DNA of 64,000 bases from Candidatus Saccharibacteria bacterium (GTDB lineage Bacteria > Patescibacteriota > Saccharimonadia > Saccharimonadales > Saccharimonadaceae): assembly GCA_016432585.1 (NCBI GenBank), contig CP066696.1, forward strand, positions 62,001 to 126,000, in the 5' to 3' direction. The notes under the pieces are model-generated. The model was not told the DNA's origin. It saw nothing but the letters and a program-made list of their open reading frames with translations, and did no database searches. A program made the position numbers and the translations under genes. This document shows, one piece after another, positions 18,099 through 27,728 of the stretch. Within the stretch, counting starts at the first letter, position 1, and every line of letters begins with the position of its first letter.

Positions 18099-19409
18099 AT
18101 GAAGCTTGCTAAGGCGTTAACACAAGGCAGTTTTCTCCGGCACAATGTCGTGTTCTTCTTTGGCTCTGTCGTTGTTGGAGTTGTAAACTACGCATACTAC
18201 CCGGTGTTGGGGCGAATGATGGACCCGGCCTCATTTGGCGAGATTCAGGTTCTCGTTTCATTCTTCTTGCAGTTCACGATCTTCCTGAGTGTACTCGGTA
18301 TGATAACTGTAAATATTACTACGAATTATGTTGATACCAAAAAAGCACATCGCATCATATTTGAACTAGAAAAGCTAGCTGTGTACGGTGCGCTAGCGAT
18401 GTTGGCGGTGACAATTTTCGCAAGCGAATTTCTACGCGAGCAGTTACGGTTTGATTCGGGCTTGCCATTTATCGCACTAGCCCTCGCATTACTTGTAAGT
18501 ATCCCGCAAACGTTTAGAAGCGCGTTTGCGCGCGGGCAAAAAGCGTTCGGCGTTGCATCTATCTCGCAGCTTATCGGTGCTTCGGTAAAGATTATTTTCT
18601 CAGCTGGGCTAGTTGTCTTGGGTCTTGGGGTAACGGGTGCGATATTTGGCATCGTTGCCGCTCAACTTGCTGCATTCTTTTATGCTGCAAGATGGGCGGC
18701 TCGGCTGGGATTTTCGAGGCCAAGTGATACGCATTACGGAACACTTCCTGATATTCGCGCAGTACTTCCTGAAATCAAATACGCAGGCTCTGTTTTTGTT
18801 GGCCTGCTTTCCATAACGCTACTCATGAGTATCGACGTTATTGTGGTAAAGTACTACTTCGATGCACATACAGCAGGTCTGTATGCGGGCATTGCCACGG
18901 TTGCTCGTACGGTCTTCTTTCTGGCAGCTCCAATCTCACAGGTGCTTATGCCGCTGGTTAAAATAGATCAACCGGATCAAAAGAATCTCTTGCTTTTGAT
19001 AAAGTCAATTGCACTGACGATCTTCATCTGTGGGCCGGTGGTAGTTGTCTGTGCGATCTTTCCAGAATTGCTCACAAAGCTCCTCATGGGCTCTGCCTAT
19101 TTAGAATATTCAAGTCTTCTGCCGATTCTTGCGCTTGTTGTTTTTATTATATCACTCGTCAATCTGGTGTTTATGTACTATTTAACACTCCGTCAAAAAA
19201 CGGTCACGCTTATTGGTATAATTGGATTTGTTGTGTCACTAAGTATCATGATTATGTGGCACGACACACTGCAATCCGTTGTTTACGGTTTGCTCTTCAC
19301 TAGCTGTTTCACACTGTTTGTCACCGGAGTATACGTATTAGTAAATCTAAAACGAGGAGGCCGAAATGCACAACAAAACGATCTCAATCGTCATACCGAT
19401 ATACAATGA
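18099..19409 (+). CDS. Polysaccharide flippase (Wzx/MATE-like)
   Basis: A 436-residue protein with about 12 to 14 hydrophobic helices, resembling the oligosaccharide flippase (Wzx/RfbX) branch of the MOP superfamily. The N-terminus reads GSFLRHNVVFFFGSVVVGVVNY, then YPVLGRMMDPASFGE, a common opening of this family. It likely moves lipid-linked glycans across the membrane. TGGAGG nine bases before ATG sets the start. It is the first of seven genes that all overlap, and its 3' end overlaps the next gene by 44 bases. Confidence 0.85.
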   Translation: MKLAKALTQGSFLRHNVVFFFGSVVVGVVNYAYYPVLGRMMDPASFGEIQVLVSFFLQFTIFLSVLGMITVNITTNYVDTKKAHRIIFELEKLAVYGALAMLAVTIFASEFLREQLRFDSGLPFIALALALLVSIPQTFRSAFARGQKAFGVASISQLIGASVKIIFSAGLVVLGLGVTGAIFGIVAAQLAAFFYAARWAARLGFSRPSDTHYGTLPDIRAVLPEIKYAGSVFVGLLSITLLMSIDVIVVKYYFDAHTAGLYAGIATVARTVFFLAAPISQVLMPLVKIDQPDQKNLLLLIKSIALTIFICGPVVVVCAIFPELLTKLLMGSAYLEYSSLLPILALVVFIISLVNLVFMYYLTLRQKTVTLIGIIGFVVSLSIMIMWHDTLQSVVYGLLFTSCFTLFVTGVYVLVNLKRGGRNAQQNDLNRHTDIQ

Positions 19410-20319
19410 GTCGCCGAATGTCGCGCTTCTCTATAAAACAATAAAATCAACTGTAAAAAAACTACCGCAAAAGTTTGAACTGATATTCGTCGACGATGGC
19501 AGCAGCGACGATTCGGTTAAAAAACTGCGTGGACTTGCTAAAAAGGACAGAGGAGCGAGAGTCGTAGAACTTGCTCGTAATTTTGGCAAAGAAATAGCCG
19601 TTACGGCAGGGCTGCATACCGCCCGGGGTGATGCCGCTATCATTATGGATGCCGATCTACAGCACCCGCCAGAGCTTCTCCCGGCCTTTGTAAAAGAATG
19701 GGAAAACGGAGCGGATGTTGTCGTTGGCGTAAAGCGTTATAGCAAGGACGAAAGCTGGTTTAAAAAGCTGACATCGAATGGCTTTTACGCACTGCTTCGC
19801 CGTGTTTCTTCGTCGAATATTACGCCGCATGCCAGCGATTTTCGACTTATTGATAGACCGGTTATCGATACGTTTAAAACGTTTACTGAACGCAACCGAA
19901 TAACACGAGGAATTATCGACTGGTCTGGCTTTGAGCGCCGTTATATCTATTTCGAGGCTCCGCCACGAAGGTTTGGTGAGGCAGGATACAGCTACCGTAA
20001 ATTATTCGCGCTTGCCATGAACAGCTTTGCCGCGTATAGCATGCTCCCGTTAAAATTTGCCAGTTGGCTAGGGTGGTTTATTCTTTTTGTGTCATCGGGT
20101 CTTGGCCTATTCACAATTATAGAAAAGTACGTCCTTGGGGATCCTATGAATCTCGAAATTAGAGGAACGGCAATGCTTGCAATCATGCTCTTGTTTTTGA
20201 TCGGAGTGGTACTGATATGTCTTGGGTTTGTCGCAATGTATATCGCTCGCATCCACGAGGAGGTGATTAACCGGCCGCTGTATATTGTCAAAAACGAGGA
20301 AAACGGAGACGAAGCATGA
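19366..20319 (+). CDS. Family 2 glycosyltransferase, GtrB/DPM-like
   Basis: A 317-residue GT2 enzyme. SIVIPIYNES opens the GT-A fold, FVDDGSSDDS binds the nucleotide sugar, and MDADLQHPPE carries the DxD metal motif (about residues 90-100). Two C-terminal membrane helices (about 230-300) match the GtrB/ArnC/dolichol-phosphate-mannose-synthase-like branch, which loads a sugar onto a polyprenyl phosphate. GAGG precedes the ATG, which lies inside the end of the flippase gene. Likely provides an activated lipid-linked sugar for the GT-C-like proteins downstream. Confidence 0.88.
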   Translation: MHNKTISIVIPIYNESPNVALLYKTIKSTVKKLPQKFELIFVDDGSSDDSVKKLRGLAKKDRGARVVELARNFGKEIAVTAGLHTARGDAAIIMDADLQHPPELLPAFVKEWENGADVVVGVKRYSKDESWFKKLTSNGFYALLRRVSSSNITPHASDFRLIDRPVIDTFKTFTERNRITRGIIDWSGFERRYIYFEAPPRRFGEAGYSYRKLFALAMNSFAAYSMLPLKFASWLGWFILFVSSGLGLFTIIEKYVLGDPMNLEIRGTAMLAIMLLFLIGVVLICLGFVAMYIARIHEEVINRPLYIVKNEENGDEA

Positions 20320-21524
20320 AAGTAGCGCACGTCACGTTGTATCCTCCAAAAAACAGCAAGCACACAAGCGGAAGCGGCGTTGCTTCATACAGCAAAAATC
20401 TTATTACGAGCATTCAGGCCAGCGCGCATACTCAATCGGTGGTGTGTAATGTTATCGATAGTCCTGAACAATACGCTGAAGATTCGTTAGATGTCCGGCG
20501 CGTGTTTGTAAAAAAACCAAGCTTTATTATTGCCGTCCATAAAGAGCTGAAAAAGCTTGACGCCGATGTTGTTCATATTCAGCAAGAGTTGGCATTGTAC
20601 GGCGGGATTGTGACAGCATTTCTACTGCAGTGGCTTGTATTTTTATGGCGTAAAAAAGTTGTCATAACGCTTCATGGCGTCGTTGATCCTAGCAAGATCG
20701 ATGCGAAATTTGTAAACGAAAATAATTCTCGTTTGCCAGTATGGATCGTGAAACTAGCCTTTCGAATTATCTATACACCGCTTGTTAAATGGTCTCAAAA
20801 AGTTATCGTTCATGAGCATTATTTCAAGTCGATACTTATAAAAAGTTATGGGGTTGATGCCAAGAAAATTATTGTCGTGCCACATGGCGTAGAATCTCTT
20901 GTGGCATTTGAAAAACAAAATGCTCGCGAGAAATTACAGTTATCCAAAAACGCGGATGTCGTTTTGTTTATGGGGTATGCAACAGGCTATAAAGGAATCG
21001 ATTTATTGATAGAAGGTTTTGGCGAATACGCAAAAATAAATCGCAACGCGGTGCTTGTTATTGGCGCAGGAAAACATCCGAAACTGCACGACAACGAGGC
21101 ATATTTGAAAGAGTATCAACGACTTCAAGATAAGGCAGCAAAAATAATCCCGGCAGGGCAATACCGCTGGGAGGGCTTTATCGACGAGACCGAAATCGGA
21201 CTATACTACAGCGCAAGTGATGTTTCGCTGTATCCTTACACAACCGCAATCTCTAGTTCGGGCCCTATGTCGTTTGCTATTGGCTACGAAAAACCATTTC
21301 TCGTGAGCACTGCGTTTGCTGATATTTTTGCCCAGTACCCACACTTGCTATTTGAACGAAGTCCAGAAGCAATGGCGACACGGCTTGACTATTTTTTTAG
21401 TCACCGTAATGAATACAGTGAAACTTCGTCGCTCATGAAGTCCGAGCGAACTTGGTCTAATGTTGGTCAGCGGACTGTTCGAGCGTACGAAACAATTACA
21501 GGATTGGAGTCGGGAAGTGAATAA
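20316..21524 (+). CDS. Family 4 glycosyltransferase
   Basis: A 402-residue GT-B fold enzyme. The N-terminus MKVAHVTLYPPKN with GSGVASYSKNL is the acceptor-side loop typical of GT4, and HGV followed by residues near 185, plus the FMGYATGYKGIDLLI segment near 218 and the ISSSGPMSFAIGYEKPFL motif near 310, are donor-side signatures (the usual EGFGLP-type Glu region is replaced by this SSGPMSFAIGYEKP segment). Overlaps the previous gene by four bases (ATGA). Probable role: adding sugars to the surface glycan made by this operon. Donor and acceptor are unknown. Confidence 0.85.
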   Translation: MKVAHVTLYPPKNSKHTSGSGVASYSKNLITSIQASAHTQSVVCNVIDSPEQYAEDSLDVRRVFVKKPSFIIAVHKELKKLDADVVHIQQELALYGGIVTAFLLQWLVFLWRKKVVITLHGVVDPSKIDAKFVNENNSRLPVWIVKLAFRIIYTPLVKWSQKVIVHEHYFKSILIKSYGVDAKKIIVVPHGVESLVAFEKQNAREKLQLSKNADVVLFMGYATGYKGIDLLIEGFGEYAKINRNAVLVIGAGKHPKLHDNEAYLKEYQRLQDKAAKIIPAGQYRWEGFIDETEIGLYYSASDVSLYPYTTAISSSGPMSFAIGYEKPFLVSTAFADIFAQYPHLLFERSPEAMATRLDYFFSHRNEYSETSSLMKSERTWSNVGQRTVRAYETITGLESGSE

Positions 21525-22662
21525 AAGCGTTTTGCTACTTGGAAGTTATGGCCAAAGTAATCTTGGCGACGATCTTCTAATGTGGAATTACCTGGAGTTA
21601 TTGAAAAAACGTGGCTACACAGAGATTTATGTTAATGCCAATACGACCGACCACTTGCCACGGCCGGTACGACAAGCATATCCGGAGCTTCAGGTAGTTG
21701 ATACGTACAGCACCTCGATTCTTCAGTATGTTCGGCTTATAAAAAAAGTGGATTGTATCGTTTACGGCGGAGGGACGTTATATAAAGAACTATACGCTTC
21801 GACTGGCAGGTCAAAATACAGCGTGATCGTGCGGATGATGGCGTTTAATATCCTTGCTAAATTATTAGGTACAAAGTTATACCATTTAAATATTGGAATC
21901 GGTGTTCTTCGCACTGGGTTGGGTCGCTTTATATCAAAAATGGCAATTGGTGCGGCAACAGAATCGATATTCCGCGATAAAAAATCGTATGATTATGCAA
22001 AAGATATTCTTCATATTCCAGCTGCCAAAATCAAGCTTTCGACCGACGGCTTATTTATCGATCACGTCTGGGAAAAACCCTGGAAAACGCAAAGCCTAAA
22101 AATTGATCGCAAAAAATACAAAAACGTTATTGGTATTAATATTCTGTCGGACATACCCGATTGGATAGACCGAGACAAGTATATTCAAACCATGCAACAG
22201 TTCGTTTTGCAGAGGCTAAAAAGCGGCGACTATATTATCTTCGTTCCGTTTCAGCACGCGTTTAATCCTCGCAACGACCTGACGTTTATGCAAGAGGTTT
22301 TTGGCGATCTTTTAAAAAAGAAAACCGGCTATACAATGCTCGACAAAGTTCCCATCGATCTTGCAAGTTCTTATCTTCGTCAGTGCGATGTTTTTATTGG
22401 CATGAGGTTTCATTCGTTACTGCTTGCAACGGTCAATGCAGTTCCATTTGTCGCGATCGCTTACGACACAAAGTGCTGGCGATTTGTTACCGAAACAAAT
22501 TACCCGCACGCTATAGAGTTAGAAGAACTTGAACTTGCAGAGCTAAATCGCCAGTACGAAACGATAGTATCAATGAAAAAGGAATCAAAAGAAAAGCTCC
22601 GACTTATCACGCGGCAAACATATGCTCAGGCAGAGGAGGACATACGAGCGCTGAGTTTATGA
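21517..22662 (+). CDS. Polysaccharide pyruvyltransferase-family protein
   Basis: A 381-residue protein of the PS_pyruv_trans (CsaB/WcaK-like) family. Evidence is the SYGQSNLGDDLLMWNYLELL opening, the YGGGTLYKE loop near residue 85, and the C-terminal GMRFHSLLLATVNAVPFVAI segment with the conserved R-F-H. CsaB-type enzymes add ketal pyruvate to wall polymers, which can serve as docking sites for surface proteins. The GTG at 21517 was chosen because it follows GGAG and starts just before the conserved N-terminal strand; it overlaps the previous gene by eight bases. Confidence 0.82.
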   Translation: MNKSVLLLGSYGQSNLGDDLLMWNYLELLKKRGYTEIYVNANTTDHLPRPVRQAYPELQVVDTYSTSILQYVRLIKKVDCIVYGGGTLYKELYASTGRSKYSVIVRMMAFNILAKLLGTKLYHLNIGIGVLRTGLGRFISKMAIGAATESIFRDKKSYDYAKDILHIPAAKIKLSTDGLFIDHVWEKPWKTQSLKIDRKKYKNVIGINILSDIPDWIDRDKYIQTMQQFVLQRLKSGDYIIFVPFQHAFNPRNDLTFMQEVFGDLLKKKTGYTMLDKVPIDLASSYLRQCDVFIGMRFHSLLLATVNAVPFVAIAYDTKCWRFVTETNYPHAIELEELELAELNRQYETIVSMKKESKEKLRLITRQTYAQAEEDIRALSL

Positions 22663-25313
22663 GTCGGCGCAAGCAGGCTGTCGACAAAGAGCCCAAAGCG
22701 GTCCATGAAAGGTCCTGGGTTTTGTGGTTGCGGGCAAATCCGCTTCGCCTCTACATCTTGATTTTTCTAGGGCTATTTCTACTACACGCATTTATTTTTC
22801 GTGATGTCATTGTGGCAATTCCATCAATTCTTGCGGGCGATGCATCTATCGTTCGCGAAGAACTTGTCCCTTTTTTTAACTTTGGTTCGCAGTTTTGGGG
22901 AGACGGAGCCTCGGCCTTAACGTCATCAGAAGAAGTGCGTGTAAGCTATTCTTTTTGGACGGCGTGGGTACGCTATTACCAGGTGTTACCATTTGCGCTT
23001 ATTATTTTAAACGCCATATCAGCCTTTCTATTGTTCTTTTCGTTTCATAAGCTTGGAAAATATTTTTATAAAAAATCACTGTTTGGTGTAGCCGCCGCGC
23101 TTCTTGCGGCGTTGTTGATTCATGTTATTTTACTCTATGCTAAGATTGCGCATTTTTACGTTCTTATTATCGGCTTCAGTATGTTCGCGCTTTCTTTGTC
23201 GCTGTTTCTTGAACAGTTGTTTTACAAACAAAAACTCGAAAAAAAGAATATCATTGCGATTTCACTTCTCACTCTTCTTAATCCCGCTATTCATTATCAT
23301 GTGATCTTTTATGTTGTTGCTGTTCTTATTGTTGTTATTCATATGATCTTTACTTTTATAATGAACCGTCGGTTTTTTTGGAAGTACTTTCGGCGAAATG
23401 TTCTGTACTTTGTTGTCATTACGCTACTTAGTCTTGTTCCATATGTTATTTATATTATGCTCACGACATCAAGTAGTATGGGCGATGTCTCAACCCAAAT
23501 ACCCGTGAACTATTGGATGATATACTATGCTTCGCTGGCATTGCCGTTTATTTTTTCGCTCGATACAGCAGGGCATCTCGACCTTATGCGACATGGCAAT
23601 TACCTCGCGCCAATTCCACGGTTCGGCACAATGATTGTTATGTTTTTAATTGGCGGATTGTTTATATTTAAAAGTTGGAAGCGGCTTCATATCGTAAGTA
23701 ATGTCATGATAATGACGTTGTTTATCGTTATGATTTTTGCCATGTGGATGACGATAGGCTACAGCGACAATAGCCCGTATTCATTCCATAAAGTATTCGG
23801 TGATACTGCGGTATTTTTTGCAAGCATGGGCAACGCCATAGGGGATAGTATTGCGAGCCTCATGAAGACCTTCATAAATATTCTTCGGTTCCCGCACAGG
23901 TTTCAGTTTATTTATTTCTATGCGGCTGGAGTACTATTTATGATTGCACTTGTGTGGCTGCGCGATGTCTTGTCGCAAAAAATGCGAGCTAGATCTGCAA
24001 TACTCGTTGTCGTCTTTATGGCTCTTTTTCCAATCCTCGGAAATAACGACTATAGAACCGCGATCTTTTCCGGAGACCTTGCGTCGTTTGTCGCGCCATA
24101 TCGTGTGCCAGATGATTTAAAAACGATTAAGTCGACGCTTGCCAGCGAGAAACACGACAAATTGTTTATACTACCAACGCTCGAAAGCGGCCGTGAGCTA
24201 CTACAAGATAACGAACGGTATAGTTTTTTGGATAAATATCTCATCTACTATTTAAACGAGCCGACATTGTATTACGGGGTTGGAGCAAAAACCGAAAACA
24301 AGCTCGTGTCATATCTGGTCTACCGGGCAATCTCTTATAACGAAACGTGGTGGGAGGATATTCTTGCGAATAATTTAGGAATCACCGACATACTAGTACC
24401 GCAGCATCTTCAGCCCCGCGAAAAAGGAATAGCCTATCTCGCGGATATCGATGCCAAAGTAATAAAAAGCCTCGATAAATCATCGAAGTACGAAAAAACT
24501 TTTGATGGCAGCGACTACAAGCTCTACAGTCTAAAGCGCGCTCCAGATACGTCGGTTTCGACCCTTATGAATATGAACTGGGAAAACAGCGTTCGTTATC
24601 TCAATGGCTCAAAAAAGACGAACAACCTAATGCGTTTTCCATTGCAAATTAAAGACTATGCAAAAGAGAATGTTAAAAAACAGCTACTGACGGATAGTGT
24701 TGAACGTAGCTATTACGACTTTTATGCGATGTGGGCGGGAAAGAATATCTTTGTACCAAACCCAATTTCACTACCGTTTAATTCAGAGTACGTTGCGAGC
24801 TCTAATTTCACAAACAACGCACTGTCACTAGGCACACTTTATTCAAAAACCGATACCTACAATTATCTGCACGAGAATATGCCAAGTCTTGTGGGGCTCC
24901 AGCGGCCAGCATTTGTAGGGCTTGCAAAGGGCGCAGTAACGCTCGACATGAAACTTGTCGTTCCCGAATCTGGTAAGTATCGTTTACTGCTTCATGGTGG
25001 TTCGCGGGCAAATGAAATAAAGGCGACTATTGCTGGGCGCGATATTGTTTTGCAAAAAATAAAAGACGACCGCGCTACTAAAAATGACTACCTCGATGTA
25101 ACGTACTTTTATGTTGATATCGATCTAGAAAAAGGCACGGCGCCGATCGAACTTAAAAACGAAACACAGAACGCAATCATCGTCGACTCGCTCATGCTGG
25201 CACCCGCTCAACACATACCGCAATCATTTACAGAAATCCGATCGCCTCAATTGCAGATTCTGCCGACCGACACAAAAATGACCTACAATGTCACAATAGG
25301 AGCGGGTGAGTGA
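22659..25313 (+). CDS. Large GT-C-like membrane protein
   Basis: An 884-residue membrane protein. Residues about 30-490 contain roughly a dozen hydrophobic helices; an early loop GDASIVREELVPFF carries acidic residues as in GT-C lipid-linked-sugar transferases. The C-terminal 390 residues are soluble and probably outside the cell, with a final beta-sandwich-like part (SGKYRLLLHGGSRANEIK). Its layout resembles YfhO-like and arabinofuranosyltransferase-like proteins, but I cannot assign a subfamily. Overlaps both neighbours by four bases. Probable role: transferring sugars from a polyprenyl carrier outside the membrane. Confidence 0.72.
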   Translation: MSRRKQAVDKEPKAVHERSWVLWLRANPLRLYILIFLGLFLLHAFIFRDVIVAIPSILAGDASIVREELVPFFNFGSQFWGDGASALTSSEEVRVSYSFWTAWVRYYQVLPFALIILNAISAFLLFFSFHKLGKYFYKKSLFGVAAALLAALLIHVILLYAKIAHFYVLIIGFSMFALSLSLFLEQLFYKQKLEKKNIIAISLLTLLNPAIHYHVIFYVVAVLIVVIHMIFTFIMNRRFFWKYFRRNVLYFVVITLLSLVPYVIYIMLTTSSSMGDVSTQIPVNYWMIYYASLALPFIFSLDTAGHLDLMRHGNYLAPIPRFGTMIVMFLIGGLFIFKSWKRLHIVSNVMIMTLFIVMIFAMWMTIGYSDNSPYSFHKVFGDTAVFFASMGNAIGDSIASLMKTFINILRFPHRFQFIYFYAAGVLFMIALVWLRDVLSQKMRARSAILVVVFMALFPILGNNDYRTAIFSGDLASFVAPYRVPDDLKTIKSTLASEKHDKLFILPTLESGRELLQDNERYSFLDKYLIYYLNEPTLYYGVGAKTENKLVSYLVYRAISYNETWWEDILANNLGITDILVPQHLQPREKGIAYLADIDAKVIKSLDKSSKYEKTFDGSDYKLYSLKRAPDTSVSTLMNMNWENSVRYLNGSKKTNNLMRFPLQIKDYAKENVKKQLLTDSVERSYYDFYAMWAGKNIFVPNPISLPFNSEYVASSNFTNNALSLGTLYSKTDTYNYLHENMPSLVGLQRPAFVGLAKGAVTLDMKLVVPESGKYRLLLHGGSRANEIKATIAGRDIVLQKIKDDRATKNDYLDVTYFYVDIDLEKGTAPIELKNETQNAIIVDSLMLAPAQHIPQSFTEIRSPQLQILPTDTKMTYNVTIGAGE

Positions 25314-26962
25314 AAAAGATAAAAGCATGGTTACGTCAGCCAAATAGAGTCCTTTGGTTCGAGTATGGCGCACTGGCTTGTATTATTATTTTGCCACTTC
25401 TTTTGCCTGGGTATATTCTGACGCTCGACCTGGTATTTACGCCACACAGTCCGTTTCCAAGCGAAATAACAAATACATATTTTTTGCAGATTTTACTATG
25501 GGCGCTTAACGCAGTATTACCCGGCGACGTTATTGAAAAAATAATACTCCTCGCGGTATTGCTTTGTTCTGGTGTCGGCATGCATTTGTTAATAGTAAAA
25601 ATAAATAAAGATAGCCTGGATTTTTGGGCTGTCGCTGCGTATTTTGCTGGCTTGCTCTATATGATTAATCCGTTTGTTTATTCGCGGTTTATGGCAGGGC
25701 AGTGGATGGTGCTTTTAGGATATGCTTTTGTGCCGTTTTTTGTTCGGGCGCTTTACGATTTCTACAAAACCAACTCACTGCGGTCGGCTATCGTCGCTAG
25801 CTTGTGGGCGGTGGCTATAATTACCGTGTCGTTACACCACATTGGTATTATTACGCTACTTGGTCTATTTTTTGCAATTGCTGGTTATATAAAATACCGA
25901 CGCACGCCAGATCTTCGGCGCTTTATTAAACGTAGTGGGCTGGCTGTATTGCTGTTGGTTGCTGCAACGAGTTTTTGGCTGGCGCCAGTAATAATGGGAT
26001 ATGGCGCTGTGGCCCAATCAGTAGCCGGCATGGATGCAAATCATTTCGCCGCGTTTGCGACAGGCGGTGCTGGAGTACTTGGCCCTATTGGAGAAGTTGT
26101 ACGATTGCAAGGGTTCTGGGCAGAGGCGCAAAACCTTTTTGTAAAACCGCAGGCTATCGTGCCAGGTTGGGGGATTATTGTCGTTCTTTTGTGGATACTC
26201 GTGGTAGCGGGCGCTGTACGTGCCTGGCGCACGCACCGAGCAATTGCCGCCTTTGGTATGTTTTGTGTTGTTACGGGAATTGTTCTATCGGCTACGCCAC
26301 TTATCGAGTGGGCCAGTGGTGTTTTGCCGCTTTTGGGTGGCTACCGCGAGCCGCACAAGTTCGCTAGCCTTATTGCACTTGGCTACGCTGTTTTGGGCGC
26401 GTTTGGCGTGGTAGCCTTTGCAAAATGGGCAACTGTAAAATGGGGGCAAGCAGGCAATAAAATGGCAATGGTTGGTGTTTTGCTTTTGCCGATCATTATT
26501 ACACCAGTGATGTTTTGGGGGTTTGGTGGTCAGCTAGCTCCTCGGTCGTATCCTACAGAATGGTACGAATTAAACGCTGATCTCAAGACGGAGCAATCGA
26601 AAACAGTACTATTCCTGCCGTGGCACCAATATAGCGCATATAGTTTTAGTGGTGATCGAATTATCGCCAATCCTGCCGCAAAGTTTTTTGAAAATCCAAC
26701 AATTATTAGTGATGATCCCGAATTCAAAGCAATCTCGCCAACGCGACCAGACCAAATAAAACGCCAGCTCTCGGATCTTCTTGGTGCGCGAGACGCTAGT
26801 GGCCTTCGAGACTTTATGAACGACCAAAAAATAAGTTACATCGTCCTCGCAAAAGAACAAGACTGGCAATCTTATGGTTATATAAAAGATATCCCGAATC
26901 TGCGGCTTGTAAAAGAAAACGACAAACTATTGCTATATAAGATGGAGAACGTAAATGACTAG
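25310..26962 (+). CDS. GT-C-like multi-spanning membrane protein
   Basis: A 550-residue protein with about 12 membrane helices and a C-terminal soluble domain of about 130 residues. The LDLVFTPHSPFP loop after the first helix and the YMINPFVYSRFMAGQWMVLL segment near residue 120 are typical of large membrane glycosyltransferase-like proteins found beside polysaccharide genes. The GTG start overlaps the previous stop (GTGA). It probably works with the preceding gene in glycan assembly; no substrate can be named. Confidence 0.7.
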   Translation: MKKIKAWLRQPNRVLWFEYGALACIIILPLLLPGYILTLDLVFTPHSPFPSEITNTYFLQILLWALNAVLPGDVIEKIILLAVLLCSGVGMHLLIVKINKDSLDFWAVAAYFAGLLYMINPFVYSRFMAGQWMVLLGYAFVPFFVRALYDFYKTNSLRSAIVASLWAVAIITVSLHHIGIITLLGLFFAIAGYIKYRRTPDLRRFIKRSGLAVLLLVAATSFWLAPVIMGYGAVAQSVAGMDANHFAAFATGGAGVLGPIGEVVRLQGFWAEAQNLFVKPQAIVPGWGIIVVLLWILVVAGAVRAWRTHRAIAAFGMFCVVTGIVLSATPLIEWASGVLPLLGGYREPHKFASLIALGYAVLGAFGVVAFAKWATVKWGQAGNKMAMVGVLLLPIIITPVMFWGFGGQLAPRSYPTEWYELNADLKTEQSKTVLFLPWHQYSAYSFSGDRIIANPAAKFFENPTIISDDPEFKAISPTRPDQIKRQLSDLLGARDASGLRDFMNDQKISYIVLAKEQDWQSYGYIKDIPNLRLVKENDKLLLYKMENVND

Positions 26963-27296
26963 CGCACACCAATCTACCAAGCATTCACTACTTGAAACCA
27001 GAGGCGGCTTTATCCTTTTTTTGTGCGCCATGGTGCTCCTTGGATTCCTTTCGCAGTTTCAGTGGATAGGACATGTCGTTATCGCTGGGTACGCGGTTAT
27101 TGCTCTTTGGAGGCGTGTGCCCGCCAGGCGTACGTTTATGTATGCCCTATGGTCACTCGGTATGGTACCTGCGGCTATTATTTTAGGAAACTGGGTGATT
27201 GCCCAAAACTTCGCCGCATACACATTTATTCTTTTTGCGGTAGGTGTTATTCATATGGTTGTTGATTTACAGAGAGAGATTTTAGTACGAAAGTAA
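26955..27296 (+). CDS. Small multi-spanning membrane protein of glycan operon
   Basis: A 113-residue protein with three or four hydrophobic helices (about 18-36, 38-52, 62-80, 84-103) and a basic end (REILVRK). It starts eight bases before the stop of the previous gene and closes the seven-gene operon. I do not recognise a family. Size and location suggest an accessory subunit of the GT-C-like proteins. Confidence 0.6.
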   Translation: MTSAHQSTKHSLLETRGGFILFLCAMVLLGFLSQFQWIGHVVIAGYAVIALWRRVPARRTFMYALWSLGMVPAAIILGNWVIAQNFAAYTFILFAVGVIHMVVDLQREILVRK

Positions 27297-27392
27297 TAAT
27301 AACAACGCAGCAGGGGTCGGCGTTTGACCATGAGTGTATACTGCTGATAGCATTGAATATGTGATATTAAACGTAAGGGAAAAGGAAAGCAA

Positions 27393-27629
27393 ATGAGCAA
27401 AACAATACCCCAGCCGTTATCACAGAAAAAGGCAATGCCGACCAAACTCGTTATGGGTGTTATGGTTGCGGCTGTCAGTGTACTTGTTGGTACGGCTGGC
27501 ATCGCAGGTGCAACATCGGGTAACGGCGGGAATGGTTACGGCGGCGGTGGGATCAATATCGATCTCGGTGGAATAGTGGGCGATAACAACGTGATTGTTA
27601 TCATCATCAACTACTTCGTCGGACGATAG
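27393..27629 (+). CDS. Small secreted Gly-rich peptide precursor
   Basis: A 78-residue protein with an AAGGA ribosome binding site nine bases upstream. Residues 1-40 are a signal peptide: basic QKKAMPTK, hydrophobic core VMGVMVAAVSVLVGTAG, cleavage site probably AGA. The released part of about 37 residues is Gly/Asn-rich (GNGGNGYGGGG) followed by an amphiphilic IDLGGIVGDNN and a hydrophobic VIVIIINYFVG end. Composition resembles Gly-rich bacteriocin-like or amyloid-like peptides, but no homologue is recognised and no immunity or export gene is adjacent. A terminator follows, so it is a separate transcription unit. Confidence 0.6.
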   Translation: MSKTIPQPLSQKKAMPTKLVMGVMVAAVSVLVGTAGIAGATSGNGGNGYGGGGINIDLGGIVGDNNVIVIIINYFVGR

Positions 27630-27653
27630 ATCACGAGCATCGTATATTCTGGG

Positions 27654-27681
27654 GAGGCTGCCGTAAAAGGCAGTCTCTTTT
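27654..27681 (+). terminator. Rho-independent terminator
   Basis: GAGGCTGCC, loop GTAAAA, GGCAGTCTC form a nine-pair stem with one G-T pair, followed by TTTT. It ends the small secreted peptide gene. Confidence 0.75.
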
Positions 27682-27692
27682 ATAATTCATAC

Positions 27693-27722
27693 TTGACATA
27701 CTTTTCATACCAGGCGTACACT
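27693..27722 (+). promoter_or_regulatory. Promoter of AbrB-like gene (leaderless)
   Basis: TTGACA (27693-27698), an 18-base spacer and TACACT (27717-27722). Transcription should begin about 27728-27729, at the ATG itself. A TATAAT also overlaps the ATG but would start transcription inside the gene. Confidence 0.5.
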
Positions 27723-27728
27723 TATATA

